This document shows positions 34,980-43,692 of a stretch of DNA of 64,000 nt, in pieces. The stretch spans positions 123,643-187,642 of the forward strand of contig JAHHHD010000008.1 in assembly GCA_019359505.1 (NCBI GenBank). Direction: 5' to 3'. Origin of the DNA: Drouetiella hepatica Uher 2000/2452. GTDB taxonomy: Bacteria > Cyanobacteriota > Cyanobacteriia > Elainellales > Elainellaceae. The notes beneath the pieces were generated by a model. That model saw only the letters and a list, made by a program, of their open reading frames with translations, did not search any database and had not been told where the DNA came from. Made by a program: the position numbers and the translations under genes. How positions within the stretch are numbered: the first letter of the stretch is position 1; each line of letters opens with the position of its first letter.

Positions 34980-35906
34980 ATGAAACGAGGCATTTACATT
35001 ACGGCAAACGATCGCGTTCTTGATCATGCGATCGCTCTCCTCAACAGTATTCGACACTATGACCCTGAGACACCCATCGTACTCATTCCTTATGATGAAA
35101 ACTATCAGCTTGTAGCCGATGTCCTAGCTAAAAGATTTAGTGTGCAGGTTCATAAGGATTTAGCGTTTATCGATCGTCTTTCCCAACGGCTTCATGAAAT
35201 CTTTGGCGATCGTTTTTTTGCCCGTCCCAATCAATTTCGTAAGCAAGCCTGCTGGTTTGGCGAGTTTGATGAATTTCTCTACATCGACACTGATATTGTC
35301 GTGTTTGAGAAAATTAGCGATCGCCTTAACCCGTTAGCCGAAGCTGACTTTATCTGCAATGACTACCAGTACGCAGGCGGCATTGCCAACGTCTTCACAC
35401 CCAAAGTTTTAGAAGACCAGGTGTTTACAAAAGCTGAGTGTCAGGAAATTTTTAATGGCGGCTTTTGGGGTTCTAAAAAAGGGTCAATCACTGAAGCCGA
35501 TCTGTATGCCACATTTGCCGAATGTGCCGCTCACCCAGAATATTTTGACTTCTCTCAAAAAACCTCTGACCAGCCCATCATTAATTACATGGTGCTGAAG
35601 CGTCTTGCCAAGCGCCACAATATCGCCCGTCAGACTCAGAAAGCTCCCGGCAACTGGGCGGGTAGCTCCCACTTTGTGCGAGAGGGCGATCGCCTCCTCG
35701 ATACCAAAGTCGCTCAACCTTTGCACTATCTTCACTGGGCGGGCATCAAAATTCAGCCCGGATGCCCCTATTGGGATATCTGGGAGCATTATCGATATTT
35801 GAATGAAGCCAAGCCTTCAGCTCAGTCCGTAACGCAGCCCGTTATTAAAAAGGGCAGATTTCGGGGCGTGGTTGATCGAGCGATCGCTCGGTTCTCAGCT
35901 TTGTAG
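34980..35906 (+). CDS. GT8-like glycosyltransferase (Npun_R2821/R2823-type family)
   Basis: About 308 residues from the ATG at 34980 (MKRGIYITAND). Same GT-A layout as the preceding gene: N-terminal ANDRVLDHAIALLNSIRHY, DxD at D103-T-D105 (FLYIDTDIVVFE), late HYLHWAG. It resembles a cyanobacterial family named after Nostoc punctiforme genes Npun_R2821/R2823. Together with the two genes before it, it probably builds a surface or exopolysaccharide glycan. Confidence 0.8.
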   Translation: MKRGIYITANDRVLDHAIALLNSIRHYDPETPIVLIPYDENYQLVADVLAKRFSVQVHKDLAFIDRLSQRLHEIFGDRFFARPNQFRKQACWFGEFDEFLYIDTDIVVFEKISDRLNPLAEADFICNDYQYAGGIANVFTPKVLEDQVFTKAECQEIFNGGFWGSKKGSITEADLYATFAECAAHPEYFDFSQKTSDQPIINYMVLKRLAKRHNIARQTQKAPGNWAGSSHFVREGDRLLDTKVAQPLHYLHWAGIKIQPGCPYWDIWEHYRYLNEAKPSAQSVTQPVIKKGRFRGVVDRAIARFSAL

Positions 35907-35911
35907 CCTCA

Positions 35912-35988
35912 GTAAATCGCAAAGTCCTCCTAGCCTTTAGGGTTTTGTGGCGCGCTGAGCGCGCCACAAAACCCTGATTTGCGATCTA
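35912..35988. mobile_element. palindromic MITE-like element, second family
   Basis: Outer ends GTAAATCGCAAA and (inverted) GTAGATCGCAAATC, enclosing a perfect hairpin at 35939-35975 (17-bp arms, loop TGA). It sits between the convergent glycosyltransferase and yggT genes and may stop transcription from both sides. It shares the ATCGCAAA end with the element at 19228. Confidence 0.68.
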
Positions 35989-36007
35989 CTTGAGTCTACG
36001 GGCTTGC

Positions 36008-36295
36008 CTAAAAGTTCATCATCGTCAGCAGACCTTGTTGACCCAGAAGAATTTCTCTAATCAAGCTAAAAATCCCGACCCAAATAATTGGCGTTACATC
36101 TACGCCGCCTACTGGAGGCACTAGCTTTCTAATAGGGCTAAGCAAGGGTTCAGTCGGTGCAGCCACCAATTTGTAAGGCATCCGAGTTAGGTCAATTTGG
36201 GGATACCAAGTCAAGATGATGCGGAAGATAAAGAGCAAAACCATTAATCCCAGCAGGAGGGAGAGGATTAGGTTGGCGATCGCGGCGGCAGTCAT
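36008..36295 (-). CDS. YggT family membrane protein (Ycf19/YlmG-like)
   Basis: 95 residues with two membrane helices around a short loop: LILSLLLGLMVLLFIFRIILTWYPQID and, after PYKLVAAPTEPLLSPIRKLVPP, PIIWVGIFSLIREILL. The L-x-x-P-T-E-P-x-L-x-P-[I/V]-R motif is diagnostic for the YggT/YlmG family. In plastids and cyanobacteria these are linked to nucleoid or thylakoid organisation. Divergent from psbX. Confidence 0.92.
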   Translation of the reverse strand: MTAAAIANLILSLLLGLMVLLFIFRIILTWYPQIDLTRMPYKLVAAPTEPLLSPIRKLVPPVGGVDVTPIIWVGIFSLIREILLGQQGLLTMMNF

Positions 36296-36370
36296 AAAGA
36301 GTTAAGGAAATGCTTCAAGATTTTAGATTTTGTGCTGAAGTCATGGGATTGTGGCTTCAGCAAATTAATT

Positions 36371-36389
36371 TTTACAACAATTTTGTAAA
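36371..36389. promoter_or_regulatory. TTTACAA-N5-TTGTAAA dyad
   Basis: A perfect 7-bp inverted repeat with a 5-bp spacer in the divergent region between yggT and psbX, about 75 bp upstream of yggT and 155 bp upstream of psbX. It has the size of a transcription factor site. The binder is unknown. Confidence 0.35.
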
Positions 36390-36542
36390 CAATTCATTCA
36401 TATCTTAGCGTTTTCAGGTGCCGCTCAATCCAGAGAAACGTCTGCATTCCCAGGTCTGAGAATCAGGGGCATTAGCTCGTTTTTTGATAAGATTATCAGT
36501 AACAAAAAGTTGTCTCCAGCTCCTTTTTAAGGATAAAACCCC

Positions 36543-36662
36543 ATGACACCCTCTTTAGCGAATTTCCTTTACAGCATCTTGGCAGGCGTAGTCGTAATTG
36601 TGATTCCCATCACAGTAGCGCTAGTTTTCATCAGCCAAAAAGATAAAATTCAACGCTCCTAG
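36543..36662 (+). CDS. psbX: photosystem II protein PsbX
   Basis: 39-residue single-helix protein. The reading frame from ATG 36543 to TAG 36660-36662 gives MTPSLANFLYSILAGVVV, a hydrophobic middle, and ends ALVFISQKDKIQRS. The start (T-P-S-L-x-x-F) and the end (I-S-Q-K-D-K-[I/V]-x-R-S) match cyanobacterial PsbX, a peripheral thylakoid subunit near cytochrome b559 and the QB site. AAGGA (36530-36534) gives a ribosome site. ycf66 lies downstream, a common neighbourhood. Confidence 0.93.
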   Translation: MTPSLANFLYSILAGVVVIVIPITVALVFISQKDKIQRS

Positions 36663-37052
36663 ATTTTTCGGATGGCGATTTGACTAAGCAAAGCTAGGAT
36701 GAGACCGTCTCATCTATGGCTCGTTTACGCAGTTGCTCACCTTCCGCACCTGAACAAATGCTCTTCAGAGATTAAATGCTCTTCAGAAATTTTGAATCCG
36801 AGCCTTCGGCAAGGAGATAGATGTCGGTTTTAAAAAACGGCGGATGTCTGAATTGCCGAAGTTTTTTATGAAGTTGCAGTGTGAGCCTTTAATCTAGTGA
36901 GCTTTTAACCAAAGGCTTTCTAATCCAGAGCCTAACTTAGAGTAGAATCTTCAGCCTTTGTAGGGCATTCGGTAGATTGCGGGCTTAGAATCGCTAACAT
37001 AGAGACAGAATTAGCGGGACAGATCACGGGATAGACCAATAGAGAGGATGAA
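36663..37052. other. psbX-ycf66 spacer
   Basis: Holds an 18-bp tandem duplication (AAATGCTCTTCAGA at 36756 and 36774) and the terminator described at 36804. No further ORF seen. Confidence 0.45.
36804..36867 (+). terminator. stem-loop with T-run downstream of psbX
   Basis: CTTCGGCAA pairs with TTGCCGAAG across a folded 40-nt interior (which has its own small A/T stem), followed by TTTTTT. Good rho-independent shape, about 140 nt after the psbX stop. Confidence 0.65.
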
Positions 37053-37820
37053 ATGGTAAATATTGGATTCGGCGTAGGCAGCCTAGTTGGCATTGCGCTT
37101 GCTTTGGGAGGTGTCGCGCTCTATTTTTTGCGAACGTTTCGACCTGCACTCGCGAGAGATCAAGACATTGCCCTGGCGGTCATTGCCGTAGGCTGTGGCG
37201 GAATTCTATTTTTCAATAGCTGGCGGCAGGATATTGTTTTGCAATTTGGGCAGTTTATGCTGGCAGGAGCCGCTGCCTGGTTTGCAGTTGAAGCCATTCG
37301 ACTGAGAGGCATTGCTACCGAACAAGCCAAACGCAGCACCCCCATTGTTGACGACGATCGCCCCGTTAGCCGCGTCTACAGAGCCGAGTTAGATGACCTC
37401 ACGCCGATAGACAACAACCGCACGGTGACCAGACGAATCCGTGGCTCCAGAGACGGTCGCTCCGACGATGTGGATGGGTACAGCACCTCTGATGGCGAAT
37501 TTCGTCGTCGTCCTTCTAGTAGCCGCAACACCGATCGCCCTGGATTAAACGGTGCCGATCGCCCGCGCCGCCCCCGTGCTTCACGTCCGGCAGCACCCGA
37601 TCGCTCTGAGAATCGCAGCGTTTGGGACGACGATTATCAAGACGATCGCTCTTCAGGTTGGGGAGATAGCCGCAGCGCTTCTCGTCCCGGAGTAAGAGAG
37701 GATCGAGTCTCCCGCTCACCTCGTCAGCGTCCACCTCAAGGCTCTTCCCGCAATAGAAACGACGATCCTAATTACGTAGACTATCAGCCGATTGATTATC
37801 CTGGTGAAGATCCGGTATGA
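37053..37820 (+). CDS. ycf66: Ycf66 family protein
   Basis: 255 residues. The N-terminal half has three hydrophobic helices (GFGVGSLVGIALALGGVALYFLRTFRP, DIALAVIAVGCGGILFF, and GQFMLAGAAAWFAVEAIRLRG), the Ycf66 domain. The C-terminal half is a disordered, very Arg/Asp/Ser-rich tail, acidic and basic by turns, which differs between species. Role unknown; the gene is retained in some plastids. Downstream of psbX. Confidence 0.9.
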   Translation: MVNIGFGVGSLVGIALALGGVALYFLRTFRPALARDQDIALAVIAVGCGGILFFNSWRQDIVLQFGQFMLAGAAAWFAVEAIRLRGIATEQAKRSTPIVDDDRPVSRVYRAELDDLTPIDNNRTVTRRIRGSRDGRSDDVDGYSTSDGEFRRRPSSSRNTDRPGLNGADRPRRPRASRPAAPDRSENRSVWDDDYQDDRSSGWGDSRSASRPGVREDRVSRSPRQRPPQGSSRNRNDDPNYVDYQPIDYPGEDPV

Positions 37821-38664
37821 ACGTCTAATTGTATTTTTTACTGCGATCGCGTTTCTGTTGTTCTGATTTGATCTGTCTACTCTTTCGCTGATTGGCGTTG
37901 CTGTCTCCAGGATGAATATTTTGTACAAGGGGGCAGAGCGCGCCCCTCTCACACAAAAAATTATCCTTGGCTCAAGTGCCTGCTGATTTAATCGGTCGGC
38001 ATAGTTAAACAGCCAACCGCAAGTTAATACTTATGAAGACTGTGCGGACAGTCTTCATTTTTTATAATTTCTTTAGCAAGTCTGTAAAGTGTCTGAAACC
38101 GAAATTGCTGGGCGATCGTAAATCTCACAGAGCCATTATTCCGTGCGTCTAATCTTCTATTATTTAAGTTTTTCAGCGTTAAGCTGAGATTTGAAGTCAT
38201 TAGATGGGTACTCTACATGAATGTTGAAGATACCTAATTAGGTTAAGACCCTCTGAACAGGGTTATAGCGCTGATCGTTACTTGGAAAAAAGATAGCAAT
38301 AAAGCAGGGCATTGACCTGTATCTTCAATCCGCAGCCAATAGGTAGGAATCTAACTTCATAGGAGTCTATCCTCACGTCAGGTTCCTTCCCAGCCTTGAG
38401 TACTCAGAAGCTTTAGTATCCCAAAATACATCAGTCTATGTTTATCCCGGATAGATAAAGAAGCAGGGTGAAAAATGTAAAGCCTTAGCAAAAAGCCACG
38501 GACTGTTTTCTATTTTTTGCCAACTTTTATCCACGGTCTTTATTGACATCTTCAAATGATCTAATCATCTTTTGAATTCTTCTTTAAGCCCCAACATCTG
38601 CTTTATCTCAATAGTTACTCGTTTGCCCACTCCTCTAACTCGCCCACTCACTTAAAAGCCAAGC
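37821..38664. other. long spacer between ycf66 and the protease gene
   Basis: 844 bp without a convincing ORF. It contains an imperfect GC-rich hairpin near 37929-37950 (AGGGGGC..GCGCCCCT) and a clean terminator at 38033. The 600 bp after that show short A/T-rich segments and a small hairpin (ACCCTCTGAACAGGGT, near 38248). An unannotated small RNA is possible but I cannot show one. Confidence 0.4.
38033..38063 (+). terminator. rho-independent terminator without adjacent gene
   Basis: Perfect 11-bp stem ATGAAGACTGT / ACAGTCTTCAT, GCGG loop and TTTTTT. It lies 212 nt after ycf66, so it ends either a long ycf66 3' region or an independent small RNA. Confidence 0.75.
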
Positions 38665-40203
38665 ATGAAGAGCAAGTTTTTCCGTCTCGCAACGTCAGGA
38701 TTCGCTGTTGTCGGAACCGCAGTGGGTCTTAATTTCCTGAACGCAGTTTCATCTGTTGAACTATTGAGCTTGAACCAGTTTGGGCAGAACACGCACCGAG
38801 TTTCAGCACAAGAAGAAGCTGAAGATGATGTGAATGTTCGTGTCTACAAAGCTGCAAGCCCTGCCGTTGTCTCAATCGATGCGGGGAAAGGGACAGGCAG
38901 CGGTAGTATTATCTCCCCAGATGGCTTGGTACTGACCAATGCGCACGTAGTCGCTGGATCTGAAACAGTGAAAGTGACGCTGGCAGACGGGCGCTCTTTT
39001 GATGCGGATGTGGTTGCGTTTGGTGACGCAGGGCTAGATTTGGCAGCTATCAAAATTCGCGGACAAAATAACTTGCCGACATTGCGGCTAGCCTCTCCAA
39101 ATGCTGCTCAAGTCGGGCAACGTGCTTTTGCTATTGGCAACCCATTTGGACAGTTTCAGGGCACTTTCACCACTGGAATCGTCAGCCGGATTGACCGCGA
39201 TCGTGGATTGCTTCAAACCGATGCTGCCATCAATCCTGGCAACTCTGGGGGGCCGCTCTTAAATAGCCAAGGAGACATCGTGGGCGTGAATAGCGCCATC
39301 TTCTCACCCGGAGAGCGATCCGGCAATATTGGTATTGGCTTTGCTATCTCTATCGATCGCGTTCAGCCTTTTCTAGTGGCGGTTCGTGAAGGACGCGCCT
39401 CCAGAGTGGCTCAGCAGTCGCCAATGTTGGGCGGTGGGCAAAGAGCGGAAAAAATCACCTTGAATAGTTCGATACAGGGGAAACTCGATCGCGCCAGTGG
39501 AACGCTCTCGTCAGACAATAGCTACTACAACGCCTATACCTTTGAAGGTAGAGCTGGACAGAGCATCGTGGTGGAGATGTCTAGTAGTGACCTTGACTCT
39601 TATCTAATATTGCTCTCATCTGACGGCACGGATATTGCTCAAGATGATGATAGCGGCGGTGGTTCAAACTCTAAGCTAGAGGTGGCTCTACCTGCTGACG
39701 GAACCTATACCATTCTGGCAAACTCCTACGGCTCAGGACAAACGGGAAGCTACAGTTTACGCATAGCTGCTAACTCAGGTTCTCAATCGCCTAGCACCCG
39801 ACCCAACACTCAGCCACAGCCCAACAGTCCTCAGCCCAACAGCCCTCAGCCCAACAGTCCTCGACAGGGCAGCGCGCAAGAGGGCAGGGCTTTGCTGCAA
39901 CAGCAGGGAAACCTAGGGCCTGGCGCACCTGTATTGGAATCAGATGGCAGCTTTTACCGCGAACACACCTTTCAGGGTAACGCAGGGCAAACCATCACCG
40001 TTTCGCTCGAAAGCTCAGACTTCGATACTTATCTGATGGTGCTAGATAGCAACGAGCAGCTGTTGGGACAAAATGACGATGTTTCTACCAGCAATACCAA
40101 TTCATCTCTAACCCTGACGCTTCCCGCGACGGGAACCTACCGAGTGATCGCCAACACCTTCGATAACACGGGGAATGGACAATACACTTTGGTCGTTCGC
40201 TAG
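38665..40203 (+). CDS. HtrA-like trypsin protease with two PPC domains
   Basis: 512 residues. Signal peptide at the start (about 1-48), then a trypsin-like domain (about 55-245) with catalytic triad H94 (TNAHVV), D125 (GLDLAAIK) and S194 (GNSGGPL). In place of the PDZ domain of Deg/HtrA proteases there are two pre-peptidase C-terminal (PPC) beta domains (about 280-370 and 425-512), joined by a Q-P-N-S-P repeat linker (15-bp DNA unit, three times). Secreted protein, probably periplasmic or extracellular. The lack of PDZ suggests a different mode of substrate choice. Confidence 0.9.
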   Translation: MKSKFFRLATSGFAVVGTAVGLNFLNAVSSVELLSLNQFGQNTHRVSAQEEAEDDVNVRVYKAASPAVVSIDAGKGTGSGSIISPDGLVLTNAHVVAGSETVKVTLADGRSFDADVVAFGDAGLDLAAIKIRGQNNLPTLRLASPNAAQVGQRAFAIGNPFGQFQGTFTTGIVSRIDRDRGLLQTDAAINPGNSGGPLLNSQGDIVGVNSAIFSPGERSGNIGIGFAISIDRVQPFLVAVREGRASRVAQQSPMLGGGQRAEKITLNSSIQGKLDRASGTLSSDNSYYNAYTFEGRAGQSIVVEMSSSDLDSYLILLSSDGTDIAQDDDSGGGSNSKLEVALPADGTYTILANSYGSGQTGSYSLRIAANSGSQSPSTRPNTQPQPNSPQPNSPQPNSPRQGSAQEGRALLQQQGNLGPGAPVLESDGSFYREHTFQGNAGQTITVSLESSDFDTYLMVLDSNEQLLGQNDDVSTSNTNSSLTLTLPATGTYRVIANTFDNTGNGQYTLVVR

Positions 40204-40234
40204 CGCTTAGAAAACCATAGCTGTAGCTAGTTAG

Positions 40235-40272
40235 AAAAGCCCGATGCCTCTTAGAAACATTGGGCTTTTTTT
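40235..40272 (+). terminator. rho-independent terminator of the protease gene
   Basis: AAAGCCCGATG pairs with CATTGGGCTTT (one G-T pair), 11-nt loop, ending in TTTTTTT. It is 31 bp after the stop codon. Confidence 0.85.
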
Positions 40273-40341
40273 GCAGCCGATTGCCTATCGAAGAATGAAG
40301 CAGGGCAAAGCTAAGGACGATCGCGCGTTCCCTCAAGCCCT

Positions 40342-40917
40342 TCATGAAATCAGTGTTTTTTCGATTCGGCGGTCAGGAATGAGCCAGATAGCGGCCACGA
40401 GAATATACAGCGCACAGGCAAGTCCTGAGTTTACAAAAGCCAAGGGAATAGCGACGGCATAGACAACCATCGATATTTTGCCTTTTGAGTCTCGACCGAT
40501 CGCTGTTGCTAAAGCCGAATCTTGCCCATGGTGAGCCACTAAGACACGGGTAAGGATGAAATAGGCGAGCGCAGCTAGAAATAGAATCACGCCATATAGA
40601 GCCACGGGCAGGGCGGCAAAATGGTTTTCGCCCATCCAACCTGTGGCAAAAGGGAACAGAGACAGCCAAAACAATAGGTGTAGGTTTGCCCAAAGGATAG
40701 GCCCATTGACGTGCTGGACTGCCTGTAACAAATGGTGGTGGTTATTCCAGTAGATGCCTAGATAGACAAAGCTAAGGACGTAGCTTAGAAATACTGGAGT
40801 TAAAGGACGTAATGCAGCCCAATCAGCGCCATGGGGCACCTTCATCTCTAACACCATAATAGTGATAATAATGGCAATCACACCATCGCTGAATGCCTCT
40901 AGCCTCCCTTTTCCCAT
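40342..40917 (-). CDS. TMEM175 family potassium channel (DUF1211)
   Basis: 191 residues, about six membrane helices. The opening R-L-E-A-F-S-D-G-V-I-A-I-I-I-T (about 4-19) is the R-x-x-x-F-S-D-G signature of TMEM175 channels; H-H-H in IYWNNHHHLL is also usual. Bacterial members are K+-selective leak channels made of four subunits. ATG at 40915-40917; tail-to-tail with the protease gene. Confidence 0.88.
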   Translation of the reverse strand: MGKGRLEAFSDGVIAIIITIMVLEMKVPHGADWAALRPLTPVFLSYVLSFVYLGIYWNNHHHLLQAVQHVNGPILWANLHLLFWLSLFPFATGWMGENHFAALPVALYGVILFLAALAYFILTRVLVAHHGQDSALATAIGRDSKGKISMVVYAVAIPLAFVNSGLACALYILVAAIWLIPDRRIEKTLIS

Positions 40918-40996
40918 AGGTAATTACCTCTCTTTTACTAACCTTGGGAGTCAGTATGACATCTGGACGATTTTTAGAATACACCTCGTCAAAATC

Positions 40997-43438
40997 TCAT
41001 TTAGTCAGCATGGTGTATACCCCATCCCAGGATTCCGATGGCGACTGTTGAGCGTATTGCTTAGCTCGATCGATCTGCATAGCGACCGCCTTGTCGCCTG
41101 CTCGAATTCTTTGCGCCTGCTCGAAGTGACGGATAGCGCGCTGGAAGTCTCTGGCAGTGTAGGCATCGCGTCCAGCTTGGTAGAGATCGAGAAAATCTTG
41201 AGTGGCAGACGGTAGGGGGATGGCGCGATCGCCAATCAGCTCATAAATGCGCACAGGCTTATTTTTGCCTTTGACTCGGATGCGATCGAGTTCACGTACC
41301 CAAATTTTGTCTTGGCACAGCTCATAGGTAAACTCACTGAGAATAATGTCACAGCCATACTCTTTGGTTGCTCCTTCTAGTCGAGAGCTAATGTCTACGC
41401 CATTGCCGATGACGGTGTAGTCCATTCGCTTTTGAGAGCCAATGTTGCCGGACACCACGGCTCCAGAGCTTAAGCCAACGCCAATCCGGATGGAAGGCAG
41501 AGCGGCAAGCTGACGCTCTTGATTAAAGTGGGCAAGGCGTTGTCGCATATCTAACGCCGACTGAACTGCCATCCAGGCATGATTTTCTAATGGCAGGGGT
41601 GTACCAAATACCGCCATCAGGGCATCGCCCATGAATTTATCCAAAGTGCCTTCATGGTTAAACACCGCCTCTACCATGGTGCCGAAATAGTGATTCAGCA
41701 ACGACACGACCTCTGAAGCTTCCATTTCTTCAGTTAGCGAGGTGTAACCGCGAATATCCGAGAACAGAATGGTGACTTCCTTCCGCTCGCCCTCCATCAG
41801 CGCCTCATCACCTAACGCCATGACCCGCTCGGCAACGCCGGGATTCATGTAGCGATATAGGGTTGTCTTCATGCGCTTTTCCTGGCTAATGTCTTCTAGC
41901 ACGATTAAGCCGCCCCGGACGCTGCCTTCAGGATTGGTCAACGGGTTGACGGTGAGATTAATGCTGCGCTCAATGTTGCGCATCGGAGTACAGGCTTTTG
42001 AATCACATAAGCCCATGGTGAGCGTTTGTTCAGGAATGTAGTTCTTTTTGCCCGTACTGAGGCTGGCTTCTAGATAGGTTTGCAGCTGGTCGATCGGCAA
42101 GATTTTCCACACCAGACAGCCCTTCAGATCTTCGGCACAGGTGTTGATCTGATGGCAATTGGCGCGATCGGGCAAATCACAGCCCAGCAGATTGAGAGCG
42201 GCATCGTTGATGGTGACAATCCTGCCCTGCATATCGGTCGAGATGACCGCATCCGAAAGGCTTTGCAGAATATCTTTTTGGTACTGCTTCTCTAGCAAGA
42301 CATGTTCAAAGAGCTGAGCGTTTTCTAGGGCAATACCCGCCTGAATGTTAAAGGCGCGCATGAATTCCTCATCAGAGGTGGTAAAGCTGCCTTGCTTTTT
42401 GTTGATGAGCTGAGTCACGCCAATTAGCGTCCCTTCAGAGTTGTAAACCGGGATACAGAGAATCGTGCGCGTCCTGTAACCCGTCAGCCGATCGACACTA
42501 GGGTCCCAGCGGGGGTCTTGGTAGGCATCGGTAATGTTGAGGCTTTGCCTGGTAGAAGCCACATAGCCCACGATACCCCGATCGATCGGCAACCGAATTT
42601 CCATAATGGATTGATCATCTGCCGTCGTCACTTTTGACCACAGCTCACGGCGATCTTCGTCCACGAGAAATAATGTGCTGCGGTCGGCTCCCATGAGCTG
42701 CTGGGCTTCGTGCATAACGGAATGCAACGTTTTTTCGAGATCCAGACTTTGCCCCAGAGAAGCAGTCGCCTTGAGTAAAGCCGTGACCCCTCGCTGATTA
42801 CGAGCCGCCATATAGAAAGAGTTGCAGCTTTCTAGAATGATGCCCATAGAGGCAGCAAATTCACGAAATCGCTGCTCATCGCCTTCGTCAAAAGGTGCGC
42901 TGCCCTGTTTGTTAAGCAACTGCACGACCGCAACCACATGATTTTTGGTGCTGAAGATCGGCATACAGAGAATGTTTCGTGTCCGGTAGCCTGTGCGCTG
43001 ATCGACATCTCGATTAAACAGAGGATGGCTATAGGCATCGGTAATGTTGAGACATTGCCCCGTAGCCGCAACCTGTCCAGCAATACCGACCGTCAAGGGC
43101 AAATGAATTTCTAGCGATCGCCCCTTTTCGTCTTGAGCGACCTTTGCCCAAAGCTGCCCCTTTTCTTCATCTACCAAATAAATGGTGGTGCGATCGGCTT
43201 GGAGAATTTGCCCAATTTTGAGCGTGAACGCCTCCAAAATCTGCTCCAGCATGGTCTCCAGCGCTTCATTGTTGATCATGTCGATCGCCCGGAGGAATTG
43301 CTCAAACTCGCGGGTAATCTGATCTAACAAATCGACAAACTGCGGCACGGGCAAGTCGCGAACTCGGTTCGTCAGATCTCCCCTACGGTTTGCCTGAGTC
43401 AGAGTTGCCAACATGCCATTGGAGGGAGCAATTGTCAT
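40997..43438 (-). CDS. GAF-GAF-PAS class III adenylate cyclase (CyaB-like)
   Basis: 813 residues. Order: helical start (1-55), GAF1 (about 58-205), GAF2 (about 233-378), PAS (about 388-520), class III cyclase (about 550-735) with metal Asp D561 (FSDIRGY) and D605 (FMGDALMAVFG), then a TPR-like tail (YQAGRDAYTARDFQRAIRHFEQAQRI). Both GAF domains keep the N-K-x(n)-F-x3-D-E motif (GAF1 176-188, GAF2 346-357), known for cyclic-nucleotide-binding GAFs. This is the domain plan of Anabaena CyaB1/CyaB2, which are turned on by cAMP itself. It makes cAMP from ATP in the cytoplasm. It is transcribed alone. Confidence 0.92.
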   Translation of the reverse strand: MTIAPSNGMLATLTQANRRGDLTNRVRDLPVPQFVDLLDQITREFEQFLRAIDMINNEALETMLEQILEAFTLKIGQILQADRTTIYLVDEEKGQLWAKVAQDEKGRSLEIHLPLTVGIAGQVAATGQCLNITDAYSHPLFNRDVDQRTGYRTRNILCMPIFSTKNHVVAVVQLLNKQGSAPFDEGDEQRFREFAASMGIILESCNSFYMAARNQRGVTALLKATASLGQSLDLEKTLHSVMHEAQQLMGADRSTLFLVDEDRRELWSKVTTADDQSIMEIRLPIDRGIVGYVASTRQSLNITDAYQDPRWDPSVDRLTGYRTRTILCIPVYNSEGTLIGVTQLINKKQGSFTTSDEEFMRAFNIQAGIALENAQLFEHVLLEKQYQKDILQSLSDAVISTDMQGRIVTINDAALNLLGCDLPDRANCHQINTCAEDLKGCLVWKILPIDQLQTYLEASLSTGKKNYIPEQTLTMGLCDSKACTPMRNIERSINLTVNPLTNPEGSVRGGLIVLEDISQEKRMKTTLYRYMNPGVAERVMALGDEALMEGERKEVTILFSDIRGYTSLTEEMEASEVVSLLNHYFGTMVEAVFNHEGTLDKFMGDALMAVFGTPLPLENHAWMAVQSALDMRQRLAHFNQERQLAALPSIRIGVGLSSGAVVSGNIGSQKRMDYTVIGNGVDISSRLEGATKEYGCDIILSEFTYELCQDKIWVRELDRIRVKGKNKPVRIYELIGDRAIPLPSATQDFLDLYQAGRDAYTARDFQRAIRHFEQAQRIRAGDKAVAMQIDRAKQYAQQSPSESWDGVYTMLTK

Positions 43439-43692
43439 GAGGATTCACGGGGGCATACGACAGGAATCAAACGCTTAGAAATTAGGTAAGTTCTACACTC
43501 ACGCACCTAACTCATGCACCTATTTTGCACACCACTGATAGTTTGAAAGTCAACTTCTTGCACATCTTCGTTATATGGCATTCGCAAGGCATCTACCTAT
43601 TAGATTTGTTGAAGAAGCTGCGATCGGTTGTTAGGTAAGTGTGAATTAAGAAGTTTTACGGATGCTGTTCTTGAGAATACTCTCCGTTTCAT

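Noticed and set aside
37929..37960. Yfr1-like small RNA
   Set aside because: A CTCTCACAC stretch recalls the Yfr1 core, but the exact ACTCCTCACAC motif and flanking hairpins are not there.
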